NCBI RefSeq assembly: GCF_000374445.1
Contig: NZ_KB894429.1
Span: 60,076-124,075, forward strand
Reading direction: 5' to 3'
Source: Actinokineospora enzanensis DSM 44649
Lineage (GTDB): Bacteria > Actinomycetota > Actinomycetes > Mycobacteriales > Pseudonocardiaceae
DNA length: 64,000 bases
A program made the position numbers and the translations under genes. Numbering within the stretch: position 1 is the first letter of the stretch; the number at the start of each line of letters is the position of its first letter. The notes under the pieces are model-generated. The model did no database searches. It was not told where the DNA came from and saw nothing but the letters and a program-made list of their open reading frames with translations. Of this stretch, positions 33,240 to 40,635 are shown piece after piece.

Positions 33240-34469
33240 ATGCCGAAGTCTATCGAGCCGTCGCTGTCGCCAGGGGTTCGGATCCAGAATGCCCGAAAGC
33301 GTGCCGGTATGTCCCGCGCCGTGCTGGGCGGCTTGGTCGACAGGTCCGCGGAGTGGGTGAAGGCGGTCGAGACGGGCAGGTTGCACACGCCGCGCCTGGA
33401 CATGCTTCTGCGCATCGCGCAGGCGTTGGGCCTGGAGGATCTGCGGGATCTCACCGGAACCGCCTCGATTCCGGTGGCGTCGTTCGGCGGCGAGGCACAT
33501 GCTGCCCTTGCCGATGTGCGGACGGCGTTGACGAGCTACCACGTCATCGACGAGTCGCCGCCTGCCAGTCTTGATCACCTGGCCGTGCGTTTGCAGCAGG
33601 CGTGGCACGTGCGGCACAGTTCCCCGGATCACCGCACTCGGTTGGGGGTGTTGTTGCCTGGGCTGATCCGCGATGCTCAGCACGCTGTCCGGCGGATTCC
33701 TGATGGTCGGCGCCGTGCGGCCCGTCGCGTTTTGGCTGGGGTCTATCAGCTCGCGGACTTTTATGTCGCATATCAGCCTGCGCCTGAGTTGCTGTGGATT
33801 GTCGCCGATCGTGCGCTGATCGAGGGGCAGGAGGCCGACGACCCCTATACGCGGGCTGGTGGCGTGTGGGCGATGGTCCAGGCGTTGCGGGACGCTGGTC
33901 GATGGGAGGAGGCAATCGAACTCGCCTCGAATACGATCTCGCAGCTGAACTCATCGTCAGAGAGGGGCCCCGATGACTGGCGGGGGATGGTCGGCGCGTT
34001 GGAAGCCGAACTCGCGTACATCCATGCCCGGCGTGGCAGGGCCGGGGATGCGTGGGCTCATCTGGAAACCGCGCATCGCATCGCGGGCAAGTTGGGTGGT
34101 GACTATCGTCATATCCAGACTTCGTACTCGCAGGCGGTCATGACGGCACACGCGACGACTGTCGCTGTCGAGCTGCGCCGGGCCGGGGAGGCCGTTCAAG
34201 CCGCTTCTCGGGTCAGCCCGGATCTGATCACGAGTGTGCCGCGGCGTGCCCGGCATCTGATTGAGATCGCCAGGGCACACCACCAGCAGGGCGACTATCA
34301 CGCCACGTTCGCCTTGCTCGACAAGAGCTTCACGACAGCTCCGGAAACCATTCGCTACAACGGATTCGGCCGAGCGATGATCCTGGACATGCTGGCCAGC
34401 CCGCCAACGGGTCTTCGCGCCGAGGTTCAACGGCTCGCAAGCAACGTGGGGCTGGCTGTCGCGGCGTGA
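33240..34469 (+). CDS. XRE-family regulator with TPR-like helical domain (paralogue of 31496-32692)
   Basis: The ATG at 33240 follows GAGGTG and gives 409 residues. An open frame extends upstream but its sequence belongs to the scar region. The helix-turn-helix is RAVLGGLVDRSAEWVKAVETGRL (about 26-48). The remaining ~340 residues are helical repeats (QALRDAGRWEEAIELASNTI and IARAHHQQGDYHATFALLDKSF are clear TPR-like units). It faces the opposite direction from its paralogue across the scar. A NUDIX gene follows, separated by a palindromic site, so this regulator may act on it. Confidence 0.88.
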   Translation: MPKSIEPSLSPGVRIQNARKRAGMSRAVLGGLVDRSAEWVKAVETGRLHTPRLDMLLRIAQALGLEDLRDLTGTASIPVASFGGEAHAALADVRTALTSYHVIDESPPASLDHLAVRLQQAWHVRHSSPDHRTRLGVLLPGLIRDAQHAVRRIPDGRRRAARRVLAGVYQLADFYVAYQPAPELLWIVADRALIEGQEADDPYTRAGGVWAMVQALRDAGRWEEAIELASNTISQLNSSSERGPDDWRGMVGALEAELAYIHARRGRAGDAWAHLETAHRIAGKLGGDYRHIQTSYSQAVMTAHATTVAVELRRAGEAVQAASRVSPDLITSVPRRARHLIEIARAHHQQGDYHATFALLDKSFTTAPETIRYNGFGRAMILDMLASPPTGLRAEVQRLASNVGLAVAA

Positions 34470-34482
34470 CCCGAACGGGTGA

Positions 34483-34499
34483 GGGTACATATCGTACCC
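34483..34499. promoter_or_regulatory. 17-bp perfect palindrome ahead of the NUDIX gene
   Basis: GGGTAC-ATATC-GTACCC is a perfect inverted repeat 14 bases after the XRE stop and 26-56 bases before the possible NUDIX starts. An AT-rich centre is unusual in this GC-rich DNA. It is a good candidate operator for the adjacent XRE regulator. Confidence 0.5.
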
Positions 34500-34554
34500 C
34501 GAATGGCATCGCTTCTCCGTAACGTTGAGTCCAGTCGACGTGAAGGTGGCCGGT

Positions 34555-35040
34555 GTGACCGAGGATGCGGCCCGCTATGCCTATCTTGCCGAGGGCAACG
34601 CCAAGCAAGCCCGCAAGCGCGTGGCGGTCGACCTGTTGATCCGTGACGAGCGCGGCCGTGTGCTCGTGGTGAACCCGACCTACAAGGATTACTGGGACCT
34701 GCCCGGCGGAATGGCGGAGCACAACGAGCCGCCGCGCCAGGCGGGTGAGCGTGAGCTGGCTGAGGAGCTCGGCCTCGCGGTCACCGCGGGGCGCCTGTTG
34801 CTGGTGGACTGGGCAGCCCCACACGGTCCGTGGCGCGATCAATTGATCTTCATTTTCGATGCGGGCACACTGGCCCTGGCGGAGAAGCGCGCCATGTCGA
34901 TTCGAGACTCGGAGATCGGTGGTTTCGCTTTCGTCCCTGTCGTCGAGGCGCAGGCCATGCTGAGCCCTGATATGGCAGAACGCCTCGGCCGGGCGTATCT
35001 GGCGCTTGTCAATGGCACTACCGACTATTCGGAACGCTAG
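34555..35040 (+). CDS. NUDIX hydrolase
   Basis: Three in-frame starts are possible: TTG 34525, GTG 34540 and GTG 34555. I choose 34555 because AAGGTG lies at a good distance, giving 161 residues. The Nudix box is complete: GMAEHNEPPRQAGERELAEELGL fits GX5EX7REUXEEXGU at about residues 52-74. The surrounding sequence (VNPTYKDYWDLPGG) is typical of NDP-X or 8-oxo-dGTP type hydrolases. The exact substrate cannot be told. It is possibly co-regulated with the neighbouring HD phosphohydrolase and flavoprotein in a nucleotide-clean-up group. Confidence 0.88.
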   Translation: MTEDAARYAYLAEGNAKQARKRVAVDLLIRDERGRVLVVNPTYKDYWDLPGGMAEHNEPPRQAGERELAEELGLAVTAGRLLLVDWAAPHGPWRDQLIFIFDAGTLALAEKRAMSIRDSEIGGFAFVPVVEAQAMLSPDMAERLGRAYLALVNGTTDYSER

Positions 35041-35316
35041 ACGTGACCCTGGTGAGAACCGTTTCCGCGCTATGACAATTCGGGTACTCCCGTCGGTTGG
35101 AGCCCAGTGTGGTTCGACCGCGTCGTCCCTGGAATCTGGCCTCCATGATTACCGTTCAAGCAGGTCGCGGATGGCGCCGCCCCGCAAACGCCCCGCTGCC
35201 GCCCCGCACCCGCACCTTGTGCCCACATCGGTTTAGGCCCTTGACTTGGTTCAAGGCTGAATGACCCGTTGTCACGTCGTCATTTCCAACCCACTTCGAC
35301 ATAGCGAAGGAAGTCC
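35041..35316. other. intergenic region with a palindromic site
   Basis: These 276 bases hold no supported gene. Near the end is CCTTGA-CTTGGT-TCAAGG (35239-35256), a perfect palindrome with 6-bp arms. The block ATAGCGAAGGAAGTCC before the next ATG is shared with the gene remnant at 32849-32868. Confidence 0.4.
35239..35256. promoter_or_regulatory. CCTTGA-N6-TCAAGG palindrome upstream of the DUF5753 regulator
   Basis: This perfect 6+6 bp inverted repeat lies 61 bp before the start of the DUF5753 regulator and overlaps a TTGACT that could serve as a -35 box. It is a candidate autoregulatory site. Confidence 0.35.
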
Positions 35317-36165
35317 ATGTCATCTACGCCTCGGGGTGTCGCTCTCGGTCGTGCTCTTCGGCAGTTGCGTCGGGAGCGCGGGATGTCCCTGCGCGAGCTG
35401 GGGGAGAGGATCGATCGCGACTTTCCCACGTTGTCACGTTGGGAGAGCGGTGAGCGGGTGCCCAAGCCCCAGCACGTCGCGCAGATTCTGGCGTTGCTCG
35501 GGGTCGAGGGTGATGGGTTTCGTCGGGTGATGCGGCTGGGTGAGGATCTGGACCAGACCTGCTGGGTGGCCAGTGCTGGTGCGGAGTTGGGGATCCAGCG
35601 CGATGCCTACCTGGCTGTGTCCGCCACCGCGGTTCATGTCACCGAGGTGGCGTCCCGGGTTGTTCCGCCGCTGTTGCGGACCAGGCAGGTCGCCACGGTC
35701 ATGGCGCGGGCCGGTGAGGTGCCCGCCGATCAGGTCGACGCGCATCTTGCCGGGTTGTTCGCGCGTCAGCGTGCGGTCCTGCATCAGGAGTCCACGAGTC
35801 TGACCGTGCTTGTCGGGGCGGATGCGCTCGGACGGTCGATGGGGCGGACCGAGAGCCAAGTTGCCCAGCTTGAGCGTCTTCTCCGGCTTGCGGAGCATCC
35901 TCGGATCGATCTGCGTGTGACGCCTGCGGATGGGAGTCCGGACTTCAGTCAGCCGTTCACCGTCACCCGGACGCCCCACGCCACGCTCGCTGTGCTTCAC
36001 CTGCGCGGGAGCACGGTCTGGTTGCACCGACCGGAGGACCTTGACCGCCTGACCGAGGACGTCGAGTTTCTCCGAGCGAACGCGTCGAGTCCTGCGGATT
36101 CCGTCGCGGAGATCACCGAGGTGCTCCGCGCGCACGGCACCGCCGATCTCGTCCAGGCGGGCTGA
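35317..36165 (+). CDS. XRE regulator with DUF5753 domain
   Basis: This 282-residue protein begins MSSTPRGVALGRALRQLR. Its helix-turn-helix (MSLRELGERIDRDFPTLSRWESGER, about 23-47) is followed by the DUF5753 ligand domain: VASRVVPPLLRTRQVATVMARAG (about 110-132), RQRAVLHQESTSLTVLVGADAL and the C-terminal VWLHRPEDLDRLTEDVEFLRANA. This architecture is abundant in actinomycetes, often with a DUF397 partner. No DUF397 gene follows here. Instead a small XRE gene begins 24 bp downstream. A fragment of a second copy of this gene survives at 32868. Confidence 0.9.
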   Translation: MSSTPRGVALGRALRQLRRERGMSLRELGERIDRDFPTLSRWESGERVPKPQHVAQILALLGVEGDGFRRVMRLGEDLDQTCWVASAGAELGIQRDAYLAVSATAVHVTEVASRVVPPLLRTRQVATVMARAGEVPADQVDAHLAGLFARQRAVLHQESTSLTVLVGADALGRSMGRTESQVAQLERLLRLAEHPRIDLRVTPADGSPDFSQPFTVTRTPHATLAVLHLRGSTVWLHRPEDLDRLTEDVEFLRANASSPADSVAEITEVLRAHGTADLVQAG

Positions 36166-36189
36166 TCGTGATGAACGGCACGGGCGTGC

Positions 36190-36597
36190 ATGGCTGAGAA
36201 CTGGGCCGCGGTGGCCAGGGTGGTCACGAGGCGGATGGAGCAGCTCGGTGTGCCCCAGCACCTGGTGGTGCAGCGGTCCGGGGTCTCCAAGGCAACGGTG
36301 TTCGAGATCCAGAACAACCGGGCCCAGCGACGGAGAAATCCCCGGGTGCTCGAAGCGATCTCGGTGGCGCTTCGCCTGCACCCCACCCACTTGTACGCGG
36401 TGCTCCACGGTTTACCGACGCCATCCGACCACGCAGGCGGCGGAGCAGCGCCGCGAGAGGCACGCACATCAGGCGTCCACGACGAACTCACGGTAATGCG
36501 GGAGAAACTCGCTGCGGCGTTGTCGAGCCTGGAACGAATAGAGCGGGCACTCGCCGCACCGGAACAATCCGGTGCCGACCTGGGAAACGGCGGGTGA
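36190..36597 (+). CDS. small XRE-family DNA-binding protein
   Basis: The 135-residue protein starts at an ATG at 36190. The helix-turn-helix is PQHLVVQRSGVSKATVFEIQNN (about 22-43). The C-terminal ~40 residues (VMREKLAAALSSLERIERALAA) form a coiled-coil helix fit for dimerisation. It lies 24 bp after the DUF5753 regulator, so co-transcription is likely. It ends 35 bp from the convergent MFS gene. Target unknown. Confidence 0.8.
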   Translation: MAENWAAVARVVTRRMEQLGVPQHLVVQRSGVSKATVFEIQNNRAQRRRNPRVLEAISVALRLHPTHLYAVLHGLPTPSDHAGGGAAPREARTSGVHDELTVMREKLAAALSSLERIERALAAPEQSGADLGNGG

Positions 36598-36632
36598 GCA
36601 GTCAGCTCACCCGCCGTTTCCGAAGAGCGTCC

Positions 36633-38132
36633 TCACATGTGGGCCGTCGGTGCCGCCTCCGGGTCCGTCTGCAACGGGCCGGAGCGCAGCAGCAGGCCGC
36701 TGATCACCGCGCCCGCCGCGAAGAAGGCGGCGACCCAGGCGAACGTGGTGGTGTAGCTGTGGATGGTGGCCGCGGCGATGATGTCCGGGCTGGGGGTCTT
36801 GCCCGCCAGGTAGGTGGTGGCGGCGTTCGCGGCGATGGTGGACAGGACCGCGGTGCCGATGGAGCCGCCGACCTGCTGGGCCGTGTTCACCAGGGCCGAG
36901 GCGACGCCCGCGTCGCCTGCGTGGACGCCGGAGGTACCCGAGGTCATGGCGGGGGCCATGGCCAGGCCGAAGCCGACGCCGGTGATCATCAGCGGGCCGA
37001 GGATGGCGGCGGCGTAGGTGGAGCCGAGGTCGAGGTCGGTGAGCCAGAGCATGCCCGCGGCGGCGACCACGAAGCCGACCGGGACGAGCGGACGCGGGCC
37101 GAAGCGGGGGACCAGGACGCTGGTGGCCGTGGTCGCGGTGACCGCCAGGGCGCCGATCATCGGCAGGAAGGCCACGCCGCTGGTGATGGGGGTGAAGTGC
37201 AGGTTCTGCTGGAGGTAGAAGGTCAGGAACAGGAACACCGCGAACATGCCGACGCCCAGGATCAGCACGGTCAGCAGCGAGCCGCCGCGGGTGCGGTCCA
37301 GCAGGATGCGCAGTGGGATCAGCGGGTGGGCGACGCGGGTCTCGATGACGGTGAAGACGACCAGCAGCGTGGCGCCCGCGGCCAGCCAGCCCCAGACGGC
37401 GGGGTTGCCCCAGGCGTGGGTCTCGGCGTTGCCGAAGCCGTAGACCAGGGCGAACAGGCCCGCCGACACGGTGATGGTGCCGGGGATGTCGAGGCGGTGG
37501 CGGGGGCCGTCGTGGCGCTGGTTGTGCAGCAGGGTGAGGCCGCCGATGGTGGCGGCGATGGCGAACAGCACGTTGACGTACATGCACCAGCGCCAGTCCA
37601 GGTACTCGGTGAGCACGCCGCCGAGCAGCAGGCCGGTGGCGCCGCCCGCGCCCGCGATGGCGCCGTAGATGCCGAACGCCTTGGCGCGCTCCTTGGCGTC
37701 GGTGAAGGTCGTGGTCAGCAGGGACAGCACGGCCGGGGCGAGCAGCGCGCCGAACACGCCCTGGGCGGCGCGGGAGGTGACCAGCACCCCGTAGTCGGCG
37801 GCCAGGCCACCGGCCGCGGACGCGACGGCGAACCCGATCAGGCCGACGAGCAGGGCGGTCTTGCGGCCGACGAGGTCGCCGACCCGGCCGCCGAGGGGCA
37901 GCAGCGCGCCGAAGGCCAGCGCGTAGGCGGTGACCACCCACTGCCGGTTGTCGTTGGAGAACCCGAGGTCGACCTGGGCCGAGGGCAGGGCGATGTTCAC
38001 GATGGTCGCGTCGAGCACGACCATGAGCTGGGCGAGGCCGAGCACACCGAGGATGGCCCAGCGGCGGGCGTGGTGCGGGTGTGGTTCGGCGGCGCGACCG
38101 AGGTCGGCGGGGCTGTCCAGCTGAGCGGTCAT
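36633..38132 (-). CDS. DHA2-type MFS drug exporter
   Basis: With the ATG at 38132 the protein has 499 residues and about 14 helices. A longer frame to 38246 adds a low-complexity, non-hydrophobic stretch and is rejected. Motif A is LGGRVGDLVGRKTALLVG (about 82-99) and the first helix carries the MVVLDATIVNIALP pattern of the EmrB/QacA group, in which Asp/Glu supports proton coupling. It is divergent from a lipoprotein dioxygenase gene (197 bp between starts). No adjacent repressor is evident on this side. Confidence 0.9.
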   Translation of the reverse strand: MTAQLDSPADLGRAAEPHPHHARRWAILGVLGLAQLMVVLDATIVNIALPSAQVDLGFSNDNRQWVVTAYALAFGALLPLGGRVGDLVGRKTALLVGLIGFAVASAAGGLAADYGVLVTSRAAQGVFGALLAPAVLSLLTTTFTDAKERAKAFGIYGAIAGAGGATGLLLGGVLTEYLDWRWCMYVNVLFAIAATIGGLTLLHNQRHDGPRHRLDIPGTITVSAGLFALVYGFGNAETHAWGNPAVWGWLAAGATLLVVFTVIETRVAHPLIPLRILLDRTRGGSLLTVLILGVGMFAVFLFLTFYLQQNLHFTPITSGVAFLPMIGALAVTATTATSVLVPRFGPRPLVPVGFVVAAAGMLWLTDLDLGSTYAAAILGPLMITGVGFGLAMAPAMTSGTSGVHAGDAGVASALVNTAQQVGGSIGTAVLSTIAANAATTYLAGKTPSPDIIAAATIHSYTTTFAWVAAFFAAGAVISGLLLRSGPLQTDPEAAPTAHM

Positions 38133-38329
38133 GAACGACTCGATTCGTCGACTGGGGGGTGTGGCACCCGGGCGTTCGACCGGCGCATGCGCGAGCTGAC
38201 CGCCGCCCCTCGAAGGGGTGACCGGGCGGATGTCACACCGCCTCACACGATCCGGTGACAGTTCGCGGCGAACCGGCCGTCGGGGGTAGGCCCGATAGCG
38301 TCAGGAACCGGTCGGAAGGGACGGATGGC

Positions 38330-39229
38330 GTGCGGGACGACGAAGAAGGCAAGCGGGTCAGCAGGCGCACGCTGGTGTTCGGCGGGCTCACCCTGGCCGG
38401 GGTGGTCGCCGGCTGCGGTACCAAGGACACCGGCACCGGCACCGCGACGACCACGACGGCCGCGTCGGGCACCGACCCGGCCACCCTGCTGGCGAACGCG
38501 ACGACCTGCGCCCTCTCGCCGACCACCACCCAGGGCCCGTACTACTTCGACGCCGACAAGGTGCGCGGCGACATCCGCGAGGACCGCCAGGGCACCCGCC
38601 TGGACCTGGCCCTGAAGGTCGTCGACAGCGAGGGCTGCGCGGCCATCAAGGACGTCGTCGTCGAGATCTGGCACTGCGACGCCGCGGGCGTCTACTCCGG
38701 CGCCGAGTCCCAGTCCACCGGCGGTGGCGGCGAGGGCATGCCCAGCGGCGGCATGGCCCCACCGAGTGGCATGGCCCCGCCCAGTGGGGGCATGGCGCCA
38801 CCCAGCGGGGGGATGGCCCCGCCCAGCGGTGGCCCGGGTGGGGGAGGGGGCACCGGTTCGGGTGATATGGCCGATCTCGTGCCCACCGACGACAAGCGCT
38901 ACCTGCGCGGCGCCCAGGTCACCGACGCCCAGGGCATCGTCCGCTTCACCACCGTGTGGCCGGGCTGGTACCGCGGCCGCACCGTGCACGTCCACGCCAT
39001 GGTGCACCTGAACAACACCAAGGCCCTGATCACCCAGCTGATGTTCGACGAACAGCTCAACGACAAGGTCTACACCGCCGCGCCCTACGCCACCCACACC
39101 GGCCGCGACACCACCAACGACAAGGACACCATCTACAACGACTCCATGGTCCTGACCGTCCAAGCCGCGGGCGACGGCTACCTCGCCGCCAAGATCCTGG
39201 GGGTCGACGCCGACAAGAACGGTGCCTGA
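38330..39229 (+). CDS. intradiol ring-cleavage dioxygenase-like lipoprotein
   Basis: The GTG at 38330 follows GGAAGGGACGG; the product has 299 residues. The N-terminus has twin Arg (SRRTLVFGG) and a lipobox VVAGC, so it is a Tat-exported lipoprotein. The intradiol dioxygenase core is present: GPYYFD (first Tyr ligand), EIWHCDAAGVYSG, then WPGWYRGRTVHVHAMV with the second Tyr and both His ligands of Fe(III). Between them sits an inserted Gly/Met/Pro-rich loop with GGMAPPS repeats. Exported intradiol-like proteins are common in actinomycetes and probably oxidise extracellular catechols. Substrate is unknown. Confidence 0.9.
   Translation: MRDDEEGKRVSRRTLVFGGLTLAGVVAGCGTKDTGTGTATTTTAASGTDPATLLANATTCALSPTTTQGPYYFDADKVRGDIREDRQGTRLDLALKVVDSEGCAAIKDVVVEIWHCDAAGVYSGAESQSTGGGGEGMPSGGMAPPSGMAPPSGGMAPPSGGMAPPSGGPGGGGGTGSGDMADLVPTDDKRYLRGAQVTDAQGIVRFTTVWPGWYRGRTVHVHAMVHLNNTKALITQLMFDEQLNDKVYTAAPYATHTGRDTTNDKDTIYNDSMVLTVQAAGDGYLAAKILGVDADKNGA
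38741..38834 (+). repeat. in-frame GGMAPPS tandem repeats in the dioxygenase gene
   Basis: Four tandem units of about 21 bp (one shortened to 18) encode GGMAPPS, GMAPPS, GGMAPPS and GGMAPPS and run into a poly-Gly stretch. They lie in the loop after EIWHCDAAGVYSG. Such repeats are prone to slippage and could vary in number between strains. Confidence 0.8.
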
Positions 39230-39252
39230 CACGTCCTGGTCGGGAACGACGA

Positions 39253-39795
39253 TCAGTGGGCGAGCGCCTGGAGCATGATGGCCGCGGCCTTCCGGTTGTC
39301 CAGCGTGCCGTCGGCGTCGTCCGGGCTCCACACGTGCACGATGGTCGTGCCCTTGTGCGCGGTGAGGTCGCCGGGTCCGCTGGAGAACGCCGCGTCGCCG
39401 ATGTTGGTCACCGGCTTGTGCTCGACCGCGTTGGGTCCGGTGGTGGCGATTTGTCCGCCTTGCTCCAGCGCTTTCCAGGTGGAGCCCGCGGCGTCCTCGC
39501 CGTAGGTGGTGACCATGACGGTCAGCTGTGTGTCGGGACCGGTGACCGTGTAGCCGCAGTTGCGTTCCTGCAACGAGCCGTTCGCGGGCGGGTTCTTCGG
39601 GTCGAACCCGGTGGCCACGACGATGCCCACCGTGTCGTCGGGGAACGACTTGGTGACGGTGTCCTGCGGGACCAGCTCGCAGGGGTTGCTCTTGTTGGCC
39701 ACCGCGGCCTGCGGCGGCGCGTCGGTGGTGCCCGCGGGCGTGCCGCACGCCGCGAGTCCCAGGAGCAGCAGGGTGCCGGTGAGCGATCGTCTCAT
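39253..39795 (-). CDS. DUF3558-like lipoprotein
   Basis: The 180-residue protein starts at an ATG at 39795. The signal peptide TGTLLLLGLAAC ends in a lipobox (LAAC), so Cys15 is probably lipidated. After a Thr/Ala linker, PCELVPQDTVTKSF (about 42-55) and RNCGYTV (about 85-91) form the Cys pair and pattern of DUF3558, a family of small lipoproteins common in Pseudonocardiales and mycobacteria. It converges on the dioxygenase gene (23 bp apart). Function unknown. Confidence 0.8.
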   Translation of the reverse strand: MRRSLTGTLLLLGLAACGTPAGTTDAPPQAAVANKSNPCELVPQDTVTKSFPDDTVGIVVATGFDPKNPPANGSLQERNCGYTVTGPDTQLTVMVTTYGEDAAGSTWKALEQGGQIATTGPNAVEHKPVTNIGDAAFSSGPGDLTAHKGTTIVHVWSPDDADGTLDNRKAAAIMLQALAH

Positions 39796-40072
39796 GTGGA
39801 TGGTGCCTCGCAGTTCGGGTGTCCCGGCGGTTCGGGTGTCACGGTCGACCGGTGATCGCACACATGGTGTGCCACGGTCGCTGTCGGCCTTCGAGCGGGT
39901 CCCGGTGATCGGTAGAAGGCGGCGGGACGGCAGGCCACGCTCCGATCCGCCTGCGTCGCGATCTCGTCATCGGGGAGGAAACAGGCCGAAGTGTGTCGGG
40001 TGACCCAGGACACCGACCGATCCGGTCGGTCCACCTACCGGATCGGTCGGTCTCGGGCGTAGGGTCGCGGTC
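39796..40072. other. intergenic region with the TetR-MMPL operator
   Basis: These 277 bases separate the lipoprotein start from the TetR start. The only strong signal is the inverted repeat at 40012-40051. I see no gene in the rest. Confidence 0.4.
40012..40051. promoter_or_regulatory. perfect 15-bp inverted repeat, TetR operator
   Basis: ACCGACCGATCCGGT (40012-40026), a 10-base spacer, then its exact reverse complement ACCGGATCGGTCGGT (40037-40051). The 3' edge is 21 bp upstream of the TetR start codon. Length, symmetry and position fit an autoregulated TetR operator controlling the TetR-MMPL operon. Confidence 0.7.
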
Positions 40073-40633
40073 ATGAAGCGGGCGTTCCGGCAGGAGGTCG
40101 ACGAGCGGATCCTGGACCGGGCCGCCGCGCTGTTCGCGCAGCACGGCTACGCGGCGACCTCGTTGCAGGCGCTCGCGGACGCCGTCGGCCTGTCCAAGCC
40201 TGGGCTGCTGCATCACTTCCCCAGCAAGGAAGCCCTCTTCGAGGCCGCCACGGCGATGGGCCGCGAGCACGGCAGGCGGCTGTTCGAGCAGGTCGCGCCG
40301 CTGGCCGAGGGGCCGGAGCGGGACCGGCGGGCGGTCGAGCTGCTCACCGACCTCGCCCTGGACCGGCCCGGCCTGGTGGCGTTGGGCTCGCGGGCCATCA
40401 CCACCATGGGGGTCGAGGACGTGGCCCTGGGCGGCGGCGAGGCGTATGTGCTGGACATGTTCGCGCTGGCGCCGGGCGCGGCCGCGGGCGAACGGGCCGC
40501 GCGGGTGATCGGGATGCTGGGCGCGCTGGTCGTGCTCAGCCTGGTCGCCCACCACACCGGCGAGAAGACCGCGTGGCGGCGGCACATCATCACGACCTGT
40601 CTGGACGCCCTCGGGGTCCGCGGAAAGGCTTGA
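40073..40633 (+). CDS. TetR family repressor of the MMPL exporter
   Basis: The 186-residue protein starts at an ATG at 40073. Its helix-turn-helix (TSLQALADAVGLSKPGLLHHFPSKEAL, about 28-54) closely follows the TetR consensus, including the F-x-S-K-E-A-L turn. A helical effector domain follows. It is encoded 2 bp upstream of an MMPL transporter and directly downstream of a long perfect inverted repeat. It probably represses both genes until a ligand, perhaps a lipid or drug, is present. Confidence 0.92.
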   Translation: MKRAFRQEVDERILDRAAALFAQHGYAATSLQALADAVGLSKPGLLHHFPSKEALFEAATAMGREHGRRLFEQVAPLAEGPERDRRAVELLTDLALDRPGLVALGSRAITTMGVEDVALGGGEAYVLDMFALAPGAAAGERAARVIGMLGALVVLSLVAHHTGEKTAWRRHIITTCLDALGVRGKA

Positions 40634-40635
40634 CC

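Noticed and set aside
36594..38258. Long plus-strand open frame of about 550 residues opposite the MFS exporter
   Set aside because: The translation is a low-complexity Gly/Ala/Arg/Gln shadow. The minus-strand frame has a clean 14-helix transporter sequence.
38741..38834. CRISPR-like repeats
   Set aside because: The units are directly adjacent, in frame, and encode GGMAPPS. There are no spacers.
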